DNA from: Streptomyces fradiae ATCC 10745 = DSM 40063
GTDB taxonomy: Bacteria; Actinomycetota; Actinomycetes; Streptomycetales; Streptomycetaceae
Length of the DNA stretch: 64,000 bases
Assembly: GCF_008704425.1 (NCBI RefSeq)
Contig: NZ_CP023696.1
Span: 1,722,501 to 1,786,500 of the forward strand
Reading direction: 5' to 3'
Shown: in pieces, positions 44,702 through 53,842 of the stretch
How the letters are laid out: the number at the start of each line of letters is the position of its first letter
Position numbering within the stretch: position 1 is the first letter of the stretch
The notes under the pieces: generated by a model
Databases searched by the model: none
What the model saw: only the letters and a program-made list of their open reading frames with translations
What the model was told of the DNA's origin: nothing
Translations under genes and position numbers: made by a program

Positions 44702-45425
44702 CGTGGTGGCCGTGCTCGTCGTCGTACTGCTCCGCGTGGCGGGCGCAGGCGTCCGTGAGCGTCTCCAGCAGGGTCAGCGGGTCCGGCAGCGGGTGCTCGG
44801 GCCCCCGCACCCACTCCACGGCGTGGTCGCCGGGCAGCCGCGCCGGGGGGACGAGGACGTAGCTGCCCCGGCAGTGCCAGCGCAGGCCCGGGTGCTCGTC
44901 CATCGTCTCGGGGTGGCAGTCCAGCTCGCACGGCCACCACTCGTCCTCGTCCTCGGGCGTGCCGCGCGTGGCCGTGAAGAACAGGGCGCGCCCCCCGCCC
45001 AGCGCGTCCCCCGCCTCGGCCACCGGGCCCACCTCGACGCCCTCGGCGAGCAGGCGCTCCAACGCGGCGCGACCGGCCTCCAACGGAACGTCCAGGACGT
45101 CGTGGACCATGCCGGTCGCGGTGATGAAGTTGGCCTGCGGCTGGCTGCGCGCCCACCGCTCGATCTGCTCCGGGTCGGTGGCGCACTGCGTCTGCCAGGC
45201 GAAGGAGAGCGGATGGCGGGCCGGGGTGGGACAGCCGATGCGCTCGCAGGAGCAGCGGTAGCCGACGGGGTGGGCGGCGGGGGCGAGCGGCAGACCCGCG
45301 GCGGCGGTGGCCAGGAGCAGGTCCTCCCGGCTCGGCGTGTCGGCGGCGGGCTTCCTCGGGCGCCGGCGCAGCCACTGCGCGAGTTTGCTCTCCGTGCCGC
45401 GGTAGCGGCCGATACCGTCGCCCAT
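44676..45425 (-). CDS. Prim-pol-like (bifunctional DNA primase/polymerase N-terminal) protein
   Basis: 249 residues; GAGGGGAT 4 nt before the ATG. The layout ATAAAGLPLAPAAHPVGYRC...HPLSFAWQTQCATDPEQIERWARSQPQANF matches the start of the prim-pol domain of actinophage or actinobacterial primases. However, the catalytic strand reads VLDVPLEAG with a single Asp instead of the usual DxD. The Cys-rich CSCERIGCPTP segment may bind zinc. This looks like a stand-alone chromosomal homologue with lost or altered catalysis. It is downstream of the TetR gene in the same direction. Confidence 0.7.
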   Translation of the reverse strand: MGDGIGRYRGTESKLAQWLRRRPRKPAADTPSREDLLLATAAAGLPLAPAAHPVGYRCSCERIGCPTPARHPLSFAWQTQCATDPEQIERWARSQPQANFITATGMVHDVLDVPLEAGRAALERLLAEGVEVGPVAEAGDALGGGRALFFTATRGTPEDEDEWWPCELDCHPETMDEHPGLRWHCRGSYVLVPPARLPGDHAVEWVRGPEHPLPDPLTLLETLTDACARHAEQYDDEHGHHAVAWPLTR

Positions 45426-45716
45426 CTATCCCCTCACACCTGAATACGAGCCCCTGTGGTCCCTGCCATGGTCGCACCATCCCGGCCCTCAGGTGACAGG
45501 AGTCCGCAACCCGGTGGCGGGCCCGGTGGCCGGAACCTCCCCCTGTCCCCTCGGCTTGCCGGATTTCGTCCCGGTATGCCGGGGGTTCGGGCGCCGTTCA
45601 CCGTGAGCAGCTCCACGCGGGGCGCGGGAACCTTCCGGGGACGGCCGGGGGACGGCCCGGCGACTGTCGGGGCGCCGGAGCGGCGGGCGACCCGGAGTCT
45701 CGGGCTCCGGTTCGCC

Positions 45717-46409
45717 TCAGCGCGGCGCGATGCCCTGGAGGACGTGGTCGACCAGCTCGTCGGCGTAGGCGTGGGTGAGCGGGCGGGTGCGCATCAGCCA
45801 GCGGTGGGTGAGCGGCCCCACCAGCAGCTCGACGGCGACGCGGAGGTCGGCGCCCGGCCGCAGGAGGCCCGCGTCCCGCGCGGCGGCGAGGCGCCGGACG
45901 TACAGCCGGAGCTGCGGTTCGAGGAGCCGCTCCACGAAGCGGGCGCCCAGCTCGGGGTCGATCACGCCCTCGGCGGTGAGGGCCCGGGTGGGGGCCTCGA
46001 AGCGGGGGTCGTTGAGCTCGTCCACGGTCGCGCGGAGCACGGCCTTGAGGTCGGCGGCGAGGTCGCCCGTGTCGGGCAGCCCGGCGGGCTCGGTGGGCCC
46101 GGTGGCCCCGGTGGGCTCGGTGGGCTCGGCCCGCTCCTCCCCGCCCTCCCGTCCTGCCTGGGCCTCCTGCCCGGCCTGGCCGGTGAGGTCGAGGTAGGCG
46201 TCGAGGAGGACGGCGGACTTGGAGGGCCACCACCGGTAGATCGTCTGCTTGCCCACGCCCGCGCGGGAGGCGATGCCCTCGACGGTCGTCCTGGCGTACC
46301 CGACCTCGACGACGAGGGCGAGCGCCGCGTCGTAGATGGCGCGGCGGGAGCGCTCGCTGCGGCGCGTCGCGTCGGGCGTCCGGGAGGACGCCGCCTTGGG
46401 TGTGGGCAT
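45717..46409 (-). CDS. TetR-family transcriptional regulator
   Basis: 230 residues. The HTH is clear: RAIYDAALALVVEVGYARTTVEGIASRAGVGKQTIYRWWPSKSAV (residues ~23-67). A low-complexity linker (EPTEPTGATGPTEPAG) precedes the ligand-binding helices (LKAVLRATVDELNDPRF, FVERLLEPQLRLYVRRL). The target is unknown. TAGATT (46416-46421) ends 6 nt upstream of the ATG, so the mRNA is probably leaderless. A 107-bp gap separates it from the Rsm22-like gene end. Confidence 0.88.
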   Translation of the reverse strand: MPTPKAASSRTPDATRRSERSRRAIYDAALALVVEVGYARTTVEGIASRAGVGKQTIYRWWPSKSAVLLDAYLDLTGQAGQEAQAGREGGEERAEPTEPTGATGPTEPAGLPDTGDLAADLKAVLRATVDELNDPRFEAPTRALTAEGVIDPELGARFVERLLEPQLRLYVRRLAAARDAGLLRPGADLRVAVELLVGPLTHRWLMRTRPLTHAYADELVDHVLQGIAPR

Positions 46410-46516
46410 GGCGGCAATCTACCAACCGCCCGTGCCGCCCCGGCCGGCCCGGCGCGACGCCCCGCCCCCGGCGCGCGGCGGCCCGACCGCCCCGGCCGCT
46501 GACCCCCGGGCCCCGG

Positions 46517-47626
46517 TCAGGCCGGGGGCCAGGCGTCCCCCCACTGCGCGTCCCGCGCCTCCTTGTAGAGGCCGCCGTGGCGCTTGGTGACGGTGTCGCG
46601 GCGCAGCCCGTCGCCCTCGGTGCACAGGTCGAGCAGGACCTGGCCCTTGCGGATCTGCGGCCTGCGCGTCACGCGGGCGGCGGCGGGCTCCGCGGGGAAG
46701 CGGACCGCGGCGACGTAGGCGAACTTCTCGTCCTCGTACGCGAGGGAGCCGCCCTTCACCTGCCGGTGCAGCGACGAGCGGCTGACCCGCGCGGAGAAGT
46801 GGCACCAGTCGCCGCCCGGCTCGATCGGGCACGCGGCGCTGTGCGGGCAGGGCGCGGCGATCCGCAGGCCCGCGCCGATCAGGAGGTCGCGGGCGGCGAT
46901 GATCCGCTCGTACCCGTCGGGGGTGCCCGGCTCCACGATCACCACGGCCTGGGCGGCGCGGGCGGCGGCGCCGACGAGCGCGGCACGGTCGGCCTCGGTC
47001 AGCTCCTTGAGCACGTACGAGACGGTGACGAGGTCCACCGGGTCCAGCGTCAGCGCCCCTCCGATGCGGGCGCGGCGCCACTGTGCGGTGCGCAGTCCGG
47101 GCACGCCGGAGGCGGCGGCCAGCTCGCGGCCCAGGGCGAGCGCGGGCTCGGCCCAGTCGAGGACGGTGGTACGGGGGGTCTGGGGGGCCTGCCGGGCCCG
47201 GTCGGCCTCCCCTCCCGCCACGTCCGCGCGGCCCCCGTCGCGGCCCGGCTCGTCGGCGAGCGGCTCGTCGGCGAGCGGCTCGACGGTGCCCGGCTCGTCG
47301 GCGCCCCACGCCTCCGCGACCGCCCAGCTCGCCGCGCCCGTGCCGCCGCCGACGTCGGTGTGGGTGGCGGGCCGCCAGGCGGGGGCGGCGTCGCGGAGGG
47401 CGGCCAGCGCGGACCGCACCGCCTCGAAGGTGGCGGGCATCCGGTAGGCGGCGTACGCGGCGACGTCGGCGCGGTCCCGCAGGACGGGCGCGTCGGTGGG
47501 CGTGGTGCCCCGGTAGCTGGCGATGAGCCGGTCGACGGCCTGCGCGGCCTTGGTGGGCGGCAGCCCGTCGAGCAGCCCGGCGAGGGCGGCGCGCAGGGCG
47601 TCCGGGGTCGGGAGGGTGGCGTTCAC
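46517..47626 (-). CDS. Rsm22-like small ribosomal subunit protein / rRNA methyltransferase family
   Basis: 369 residues from a GTG that overlaps the upstream MFS stop by 4 bp. A SAM-binding Rossmann core (HTDVGGGTGAASWAVAEAW, VLDWAEPALALGREL, DLVTVSYVLKEL, VVIVEPGTPDGYERI) is followed by the Rsm22 signature cysteines (CPHSAACPIEPGGDWCHFSAR). Mitochondrial relatives bind an iron-sulfur cluster through such cysteines. A repetitive linker (EPLADEPLADEP) interrupts the core. Probably acts in small-subunit assembly. Confidence 0.85.
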   Translation of the reverse strand: MNATLPTPDALRAALAGLLDGLPPTKAAQAVDRLIASYRGTTPTDAPVLRDRADVAAYAAYRMPATFEAVRSALAALRDAAPAWRPATHTDVGGGTGAASWAVAEAWGADEPGTVEPLADEPLADEPGRDGGRADVAGGEADRARQAPQTPRTTVLDWAEPALALGRELAAASGVPGLRTAQWRRARIGGALTLDPVDLVTVSYVLKELTEADRAALVGAAARAAQAVVIVEPGTPDGYERIIAARDLLIGAGLRIAAPCPHSAACPIEPGGDWCHFSARVSRSSLHRQVKGGSLAYEDEKFAYVAAVRFPAEPAAARVTRRPQIRKGQVLLDLCTEGDGLRRDTVTKRHGGLYKEARDAQWGDAWPPA

Positions 47627-49131
47627 CGGCCCATGGTAGGCGGCCCGGCGGGGGCGGCGGCCCGCTGCCAGGGGCGGCACAGCCCGAGGAAGCAGCCGAC
47701 GGCGGCGAGGGCGCAGACGAGCTGCACGAGGGCCATCGGCACGGCCGTGTGCTCCCCGGCGATGCCGACGAGCGGCGAGGCGACCGCGCCGACCAGGAAC
47801 GAGCAGGTGCCCAGCAGCGCGGAGGCGGAGCCGGCGGCGTGCGGGGTGCGCATCAGCGCCTGGGCGTTGGTGTTCGGCATGGCCAGTCCCATCGCCGACA
47901 TGAGGACGAACAGCCCGGCCGCGACCGGCACGAGACCGACCGGCCCGAAGACGCCGCCGGTCATCAGCAGCAGCGCGGCGGAGGCCAGGGTGATCACGGC
48001 GAGGCCGGTGGCGAGGGCCTTGTCGAGGCTGACGCGCCCGACGAGCAGCTTGCCGTTGATCTGCCCGACGGCGACGAGGCCGACCGAGTTGACCCCGAAG
48101 AGGAGGCTGAAGGTCTGCGGCGACGCCCCGTAGATCTCCTGGACCACGAACGGGGAGGCGCTGATGTAGGCGAAGAGGGCGGCGAAGGCGAAGCCGCCGG
48201 AGAGCATGTAGCCGGTGAAGACGCGGTCGGCGAGGAGGCCGCGCATGGTGCGCAGGGCGGAGCCGACCCCGCCGTCGTGCCGGCGCGCGGGCGGCAGCGT
48301 CTCGTGCAGCCACTTCCACACGACGAGGGTGAGGAGCAGGCCGACGACGGTCAGGACGTGGAAGACGCCCCGCCAGTCCGTGACGCGCAGGATCTGCCCG
48401 CCGATGAGCGGCGCGACGACGGGGGCGACGCCGGAGATGAGCATGAGGGTGGAGAAGAAGCGGGCCATCTCCACGCCGTCGTACAGGTCTCGGACGACGG
48501 CGCGGGCGATGACGATGCCCGCCGCGCCCGCGAGTCCCTGGAGCAGCCGGAAGGAGACCAGCAGCGCGGCGTTCGGCGCGAGGGCGCAGGCGGCGGTGGC
48601 CAGGACGTAGACGACCATGCCGATGAGCAGCGGGCGGCGGCGGCCCCACTTGTCGCTCATCGGCCCGACGACGAGCTGGCCGAGCGCCATGCCGGCGAGG
48701 CAGGCGGTCAGGGTGAGCTGCACGGTCGCGGCCGGGGCGCCCAGGGAGCCGGTGACCTCGGGGAGGGCCGGGAGGTACATGTCCATGGAGAGCGGCGGGA
48801 GCGCGGTCAGCCCGCCGAGGACGAGGGTCACGAGGAGCCCGGCGCGGCGCGCGGCGGGGACGGCGGGCGCAGGCGCCGTACGCCCCTCGCGCTCCGTACG
48901 GGCGGCCGTCCGGGTGCCGGAGGCCCCGCTCTCGGGGGTCCGGGTCTCGGCGGTGCGGGTCTCCGGGGCCGGGGCGTCCTGGGCCGGGGCGTCCTGGGCG
49001 CGGGTGCCCCGGGTCCCGATGTCCGGGGTCCGCGTGACCGGGGTGCCGGCGCCCGGGGGCCGGGGTTCCGTGCGGGGGGTCGGTATCGGTCCGTGGGTGG
49101 TCTGTCCCTGGCTCGGGCCGGATTCCGGCAT
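47623..49131 (-). CDS. MFS drug-resistance transporter, Bcr/CflA type
   Basis: 502 residues. The first ~95 are a repetitive Thr/Pro/Arg-rich cytoplasmic tail (DAPAQDAPAPETRTAETRTP). Twelve membrane segments follow, with Bcr/CflA signatures LPPLSMDMYLPALPEVTGSL and GPMSDKWGRRRPLLIG (motif A). It probably exports small toxic compounds. AGGAG ~6 nt upstream supports the ATG. The Rsm22-like gene is coupled downstream, an unusual pairing. Confidence 0.9.
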   Translation of the reverse strand: MPESGPSQGQTTHGPIPTPRTEPRPPGAGTPVTRTPDIGTRGTRAQDAPAQDAPAPETRTAETRTPESGASGTRTAARTEREGRTAPAPAVPAARRAGLLVTLVLGGLTALPPLSMDMYLPALPEVTGSLGAPAATVQLTLTACLAGMALGQLVVGPMSDKWGRRRPLLIGMVVYVLATAACALAPNAALLVSFRLLQGLAGAAGIVIARAVVRDLYDGVEMARFFSTLMLISGVAPVVAPLIGGQILRVTDWRGVFHVLTVVGLLLTLVVWKWLHETLPPARRHDGGVGSALRTMRGLLADRVFTGYMLSGGFAFAALFAYISASPFVVQEIYGASPQTFSLLFGVNSVGLVAVGQINGKLLVGRVSLDKALATGLAVITLASAALLLMTGGVFGPVGLVPVAAGLFVLMSAMGLAMPNTNAQALMRTPHAAGSASALLGTCSFLVGAVASPLVGIAGEHTAVPMALVQLVCALAAVGCFLGLCRPWQRAAAPAGPPTMGR

Positions 49132-49212
49132 GACGTCTCCTGTCCTGGGTGGCGCCCCCTATGCTCTCAGCTCGACCTGGGTGGTTTAAACCTCAATCGA
49201 AAGGGCCGGGCC

Positions 49213-50199
49213 GTGGGGCGGAAGGTGCGCTGGGGCGTGCTGGCGACGGGCGGCATCGCCGCGTCGTTCACGCGGGACCTGCTGGACATGCCGGACGACG
49301 CCGAGGTGGTGGCCGTGGCGTCGCGTACGGCGGCCTCCGCGCGGGCGTTCGCGGAGCGGTTCGGGATACCGCGCGCGTACGGGTCGTGGGCGGAGCTCGC
49401 CGCCGACGACGGGGTCGACGTGGTGTACGTGGCGACGCCGCACGCCGCGCACCGGGCGGCGGCGGGCCTGTGCCTGGAGGCGGGGCGGGCGGTGCTGTGC
49501 GAGAAGCCGTTCACCCTCAACGCGCGGGAGGCGGGTGAGCTGGTGGCCCTGGCGCGGGAGCGCGGGACGTTCCTGATGGAGGCCATGTGGATGTACTGCA
49601 ACCCGGCCGTGCGGCGGCTCGTCGAGCTGGTCCGGGACGGGGCGATCGGCGAGATCCGCACCGTGCACGCCGACTTCGGGCTGGTCGCCCCCGACGACCC
49701 GGGGCACCGGCTGCGGGACCCGGCGGCGGGCGGCGGGGCGCTGCTGGACCTCGGGGTCTACCCGGTCGCCTTCGCCCAGCTCCTGCTCGGCGAACCGGAC
49801 CGGGTCGCGGCGAACGCGCTGCTGTCGCCGGAGGGCGTCGACCTCAACACGGGGGTGCTGCTCGGCTGGGATTCGGGGGCGGCGGGGCTGCTGTCCTGCT
49901 CGGTCGTGGCGGACACCCCGCTGACCGCGTCGGTGACCGGGACGGCGGGGCGGATCGAGTTCCCGCGCGGCTTCTTCTTCCCGGAGGGCTTCACCCTGTT
50001 CCGGGACGGGCGGGAGCCGGAGGAGGTCCGGGTCGAGCTGCGCCGGGACAGCTACCAATACCAGGCGGCCGAGGTGATGCGCTGCCTGCGGGCGGGCGAG
50101 AGCGAGTCGCCGCTGGTGCCGCTGGACGGCACGCTGGCCGTGATGCGGACGCTGGACGCGGTCCGGGAACTGGTCGGCGTCCGCTACCCGGGCGAGTAG
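49213..50199 (+). CDS. Gfo/Idh/MocA-family NAD(P)-dependent oxidoreductase
   Basis: 328 residues from a GTG with GAAAGG ~9 nt upstream. The Rossmann start VRWGVLATGGIAASFTRDL, ATPHAAHRAAAGLCLEAGRAVLCEKPFTLN (conserved EKP) and the C-terminal domain GGGALLDLGVYPVAFAQLLLG with catalytic-region Asp/Tyr are standard for trans-1,2-dihydrodiol or sugar dehydrogenase-like members. Substrate unknown. Divergent from the Bcr-type MFS gene; the intergenic DNA contains a perfect GGTTTAAACC palindrome at 49183-49192. Confidence 0.9.
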   Translation: MGRKVRWGVLATGGIAASFTRDLLDMPDDAEVVAVASRTAASARAFAERFGIPRAYGSWAELAADDGVDVVYVATPHAAHRAAAGLCLEAGRAVLCEKPFTLNAREAGELVALARERGTFLMEAMWMYCNPAVRRLVELVRDGAIGEIRTVHADFGLVAPDDPGHRLRDPAAGGGALLDLGVYPVAFAQLLLGEPDRVAANALLSPEGVDLNTGVLLGWDSGAAGLLSCSVVADTPLTASVTGTAGRIEFPRGFFFPEGFTLFRDGREPEEVRVELRRDSYQYQAAEVMRCLRAGESESPLVPLDGTLAVMRTLDAVRELVGVRYPGE

Positions 50200-50384
50200 C
50201 GGACCCGGCCGTGGTGGGTGGCGGGCCGGTGGCGGGTGGGCGTGGCGCCGGGCACCCGGGCACCGCCGGGCGGCCGTCGCGGGACGGCGAGCCGCCCACC
50301 GGCCACCCCACCGCCCCATCGGCCACCGGCCCATCGGCCCATCGGCCACCCCACCGCCCACCACCGGCCCACCCACCCCCGCCG

Positions 50385-52007
50385 CTACGCGGGCCGCAGC
50401 CCCGGGGCGCCGGCCTCCGTGACGAAGGAGGCGGCCGTCGCGACGGGCGCGCCCGGCGTGGTGACCGCGCCCACCGTGCGGTAGTCGGCGCGGGCCTGCC
50501 GCTCGTCGAAGGTGACGCGCAGATAGCCGCGCCGCCCGTTGTAGTACCGCAGGTGCGGGTTGGCGGCGGTCAGATCGCCCCAGTTGGCGGGCCGGTCGGC
50601 GCCGTCCTTGCCGCTGCTGATGGAGGTGGCGACCAGTTCGGTGCCGACGGTCCGCGAGCCGGGGTCGTCGAAGTCGGCCTTCAGGTCGAGGGCGTATCCG
50701 ACGTGGACGTCGCCGGTGAGCACGACGAGGTTGTCCACCCCGGCCGCCTGGGCCCCGTCGAGGAGGCGGGCGCGGGCGGCGGGGTAGCCGTCCCAGGCGT
50801 CCATGGAGACCTTGAAGTCCGGGCGGGGGACGTTGCGCCGCCGGGCGAGGACGACCTGCTGCGGGACGACGTTCCACAGGGCGTCCGAGGCGCGCCAGCC
50901 GTCGAGGAGCCACCGCTCCTGCTCGGCGCCGAGCATGGTGCGCGACGGGTCCTGCGAGTCCGGGCCGGGGACGCGCCAGCCGTCGCCGTACGCCTGGTCG
51001 GAGCGGTACTGGCGGGTGTCGAGCACGTCGAACTGGGCGAGCCGCCCGAACCGCAGCCTCCGGTACACCCGCATGTCGGGGCCGGTGGGCCGCTGGGGCA
51101 GCCGCAGCGGCTGGTTCTCCCAGTACGCGCGGTACGCGGCGGCGCGCCGCAGCAGGAACTCCTCGGGCGGCACGTCGTTCTCCGGGGTGCCGCCGGCGTA
51201 GTTGTTCTCCGTCTCGTGGTCGTCCCAGGTGACGACGAAGGGGTGCGCGGCGTGGGCGGCCCGCAGGTCCGGGTCGGTCTTGTAGAGCGCGTACCGGAGG
51301 CGGTAGTCCTCCAGCGTGACCGTCTCGCGGTTGAAGTGGGCGGGCAGGCGGCGGTCGGTGTAGGCGCGGGCGCCGCCGGTGGCGTTGACGGCGTACTCGT
51401 ACAGGTAGTCGCCGAGGTGGACGACGGCGGCGAGGTCCGGCTCGTCGGCGAGGTGGCGGTAGGCGGTGAAGTAGCCGTCGTGGTACGCCTGGCAGGAGAC
51501 GGCGGCGATGCGCAGCGCGGCCGGGCGGGCGCCCGGGTGGGGGGCGGTGCGGGTGCGGCCGGCGGGGCTGGTCCAGGTGCCGGTGCGGAAGCGGTAGTGG
51601 TAGACGCGGCCGGGCTGGAGGTGGCCGACCTCGACGTGCACGGTGTGGTCGAACTCGGGGTGGGCGGTGGTGCGGCCGCGCCGCACGACGCGGCGGAACC
51701 GCTCGTCGTGGGCGATCTCCCAGTGCACGGGGACGCGCTGCGCGGGCAGTCCGCCGCCGGGCTCGTACGGGCGGGGCGCGAGGCGCGTCCACAGCAGGAC
51801 GGACGTGGGGTGCGGGTCGCCGGAGGCCACGCCGAGGGTGAACGGGTCGTCGGCGACGCGGCGTTCGTCGAGCTCGGCGGCGTGGGCGGCGCCCGCGGCC
51901 GGGAGGCCGACGGCGAAGGCGAGCGCGGCGGCGGCGCCCGTGCCGATGAGGCCCCGTCTGCCGAAGTGGCGGGCCGCTGCGCGGAGTTCGGAGGTGTCGG
52001 ACGTCAT
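50385..52007 (-). CDS. phoD: PhoD-type alkaline phosphatase/phosphodiesterase, Tat-exported
   Basis: 540 residues. A Tat signal (FGRRGLIGTGAAAALAFAVG...AGAAHA) is followed by a Fn3-like N-terminal domain and the PhoD metallophosphatase core: VVHLGDYLYEY, VTWDDHETENNYAGG, LDTRQYRSDQ and VLTGDVHVGYALDL supply the metal ligands. It is probably a calcium/iron-dependent extracellular phosphodiesterase that releases phosphate. No clear PHO box (GTTCACC repeats) is visible upstream. The 50200-50384 gap after its end is repetitive GCCCATCGGCC-type sequence without genes. Confidence 0.92.
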   Translation of the reverse strand: MTSDTSELRAAARHFGRRGLIGTGAAAALAFAVGLPAAGAAHAAELDERRVADDPFTLGVASGDPHPTSVLLWTRLAPRPYEPGGGLPAQRVPVHWEIAHDERFRRVVRRGRTTAHPEFDHTVHVEVGHLQPGRVYHYRFRTGTWTSPAGRTRTAPHPGARPAALRIAAVSCQAYHDGYFTAYRHLADEPDLAAVVHLGDYLYEYAVNATGGARAYTDRRLPAHFNRETVTLEDYRLRYALYKTDPDLRAAHAAHPFVVTWDDHETENNYAGGTPENDVPPEEFLLRRAAAYRAYWENQPLRLPQRPTGPDMRVYRRLRFGRLAQFDVLDTRQYRSDQAYGDGWRVPGPDSQDPSRTMLGAEQERWLLDGWRASDALWNVVPQQVVLARRRNVPRPDFKVSMDAWDGYPAARARLLDGAQAAGVDNLVVLTGDVHVGYALDLKADFDDPGSRTVGTELVATSISSGKDGADRPANWGDLTAANPHLRYYNGRRGYLRVTFDERQARADYRTVGAVTTPGAPVATAASFVTEAGAPGLRPA

Positions 52008-52203
52008 GCCCTCAGTACACCGGGCGGGCTTGTCCGACACACCACATCCACATGGCGGGCACGTGAGGTCCGCGTGCCGGACACCCCCGGCCCTGCCCCG
52101 CCACCGCACCCTTCGCCCCCACCTCCACCACCTCCCCCACAGGAACAGATGACCGATGAGGCACACGGGAACAAGCGCCCGGCCCAACGGAGTTGTGGGA
52201 ACC

Positions 52204-53082
52204 ATGACGAACGACGCCCCCGAGGCCACCCCCGAGATCCTGCACTACACCGCGTTCTCCGCCGATCCGGGAGGCGGCAACCCGGCGGGCGTCGTCCTCG
52301 ACGCCTCGGGCCTGGAGCCCGCGGACATGCTGGCGATCGCGGCGGAGGTCGGCTACAGCGAGAGCGTCTTCCTGACGGCGCCGCCGGAGGGCCTCGGCGA
52401 GGCGGGGCGGGCGTACACCGTGCGGTACTTCAGCCCGCTGGCGGAGGTGCCGTTCTGCGGGCACGCCACGATCGCGGCGGCCGTGGCGCTGGGCGAGCGG
52501 ATCGGTCCGGGCGACCTGGTGTTCGCGACCCGCGCCGGCGAGGTCCCCGTCTCGGTGACCGTACGGGACGGGGCGCCGCGCGCGACGCTGACCAGCGTGG
52601 AGCCGTACGTCGCCGAGGCCGCCGACGAGGACGTGGCGGAGGCGCTGGAGGCGCTGGACTGGCCGGCGGAGGACCTGGACCCGGCCCTGCCCCCGCGCAT
52701 CGCCTTCGCGGGCGCCCGGCACCTGGTGCTGGCGGCGGGGTCACGGGAGCGGCTGGCGGACCTCTCGTACGACTTCGAGCGGCTGAAGGCGCTGATGCTC
52801 CGCCTGGACCTGACGACCGTGCAGCTGGTGTGGCGGGCGTCGGACACGGTGTTCCACGTGCGGGACCCGTTCCCGGTGGGCGGGGTGGTGGAGGACCCGG
52901 CGACGGGCGCGGCGGCGGCGGCGTTCGGCGCGTACGCCCGCGCCCTGCGGCTGGTCCCGGAGGCGTCGGTGCTCACCCTCCACCAGGGCGAGGACCTGGG
53001 CCGCCCGGCGGAGCTGACGGTCGAGCTCCGCACCGGCGACCCGCGCGTCCGGGTCTCGGGCACCGGCGCCCGGATGCGCTGA
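52204..53082 (+). CDS. PhzF-family isomerase-like protein (copy 2)
   Basis: 292 residues from the ATG at 52204 (an ATG at 52156 is in frame). Complete PhzF pattern: ILHYTAFSADPGGGNPAGVVL, AAEVGYSESVFLTAP (catalytic Glu region), YFSPLAEVPFCGHATIAAA, VHVRDPFPVGGVVEDPATGAAAAAFGAY. It has the full family length, unlike copy 1 at 41716. Reaction unknown. Divergent from phoD. Confidence 0.9.
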   Translation: MTNDAPEATPEILHYTAFSADPGGGNPAGVVLDASGLEPADMLAIAAEVGYSESVFLTAPPEGLGEAGRAYTVRYFSPLAEVPFCGHATIAAAVALGERIGPGDLVFATRAGEVPVSVTVRDGAPRATLTSVEPYVAEAADEDVAEALEALDWPAEDLDPALPPRIAFAGARHLVLAAGSRERLADLSYDFERLKALMLRLDLTTVQLVWRASDTVFHVRDPFPVGGVVEDPATGAAAAAFGAYARALRLVPEASVLTLHQGEDLGRPAELTVELRTGDPRVRVSGTGARMR

Positions 53083-53176
53083 GCCCGCGCCGGCGGCCGG
53101 GCCCGCGCCCTCGGCCCGGCCCACGTGCGACGGCCGGGCCCGCGTGCGGCGGCGCCCGGCCGGGGAGCCTTCCGGC

Positions 53177-53572
53177 ATGGACAGCACCTGGAAGACGGTC
53201 GAGGAACTCCGCACCTGGCTCGACGGCCACGCCCCCGGCCCTCCCGAACACACCGCCCTGCTGCGGGTCCTGAAGCTCTCGGAGGAGGTCGGCGAGGTCG
53301 CCGAGGCGGTGATCGGCGCGCACGGGCACAACCCCCGCAAGGGCCGCAGCCACACCTGGACCGACGTCCAGGCGGAGCTGTGCGACGTCATCGTCACCGC
53401 GATGGTCGCCCTGCGCACTCTCACCCCCGACGCCCCGGCCGTCTTCGCCCATCACCTGAACCGCGTCCACATCCGCTCCCGCCCGCCGGGCGCCCGCCCC
53501 TCCGAGCCGCCGGGGGAACCCGGCACGTCCGCGCCCGGAAACACCACCGAGCGGTCGCCCGCGTCCCCCTGA
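53177..53572 (+). CDS. MazG-like nucleotide pyrophosphohydrolase family protein
   Basis: 131 residues. The all-alpha NTP-PPase core shows LRVLKLSEEVGEVAEAVIGA (ExxE) and WTDVQAELCDVIVTAMVAL (ExxD), the four metal ligands. The C-terminal ~35 residues are Pro/Ser-rich and disordered. It probably hydrolyses non-canonical or excess NTPs to NMP. It stands alone and is followed by a hairpin. Confidence 0.85.
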   Translation: MDSTWKTVEELRTWLDGHAPGPPEHTALLRVLKLSEEVGEVAEAVIGAHGHNPRKGRSHTWTDVQAELCDVIVTAMVALRTLTPDAPAVFAHHLNRVHIRSRPPGARPSEPPGEPGTSAPGNTTERSPASP

Positions 53573-53675
53573 ACGCGCCGCCCGCCCCCGAACGGCGCCG
53601 GCGGCCCGCACCCCCGGCCGGTGGGGCCACTCCTCCGCTGTCGCCCACCGCGTCCCGTCACGCGAGGTCACGCCC

Positions 53676-53715
53676 GGGTTTCCCGCTCCGGGGCCCCGAG
53701 GGCGACGGGAAACCC
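53676..53715 (+). terminator. Hairpin terminator after the MazG-like gene
   Basis: GGGTTTCCCG (53676-53685) pairs perfectly with CGGGAAACCC (53706-53715). The 20-nt loop holds an inner CGGGGCCCCG palindrome. It lies ~100 bp after the MazG-like stop and 128 bp before the lipoprotein start. The rest of 53573-53842 has no gene. Confidence 0.65.
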
Positions 53716-53842
53716 CTGCCCGGCATGGCACACCTCGGCGACGCTGGGACCGCCGGCCTCTCGGGGCACGGCGCCGGTGCCGTCCAGTGAGGGCGCTTCC
53801 GGCCGAGGGGGACTCACGTGGCTCACAGGGGGCGGGGAACAC

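Noticed and set aside
49183-49192. GGTTTAAACC palindrome as an operator
   Set aside because: A 10-bp AT-core palindrome stands out in GC-rich DNA, but it may simply be a promoter element of the divergent genes; no second copy was seen, so no regulator can be argued.
41716-53082. Phenazine biosynthesis suggested by two PhzF-like genes
   Set aside because: PhzF-fold proteins are widespread with other functions and no other phz gene is present.
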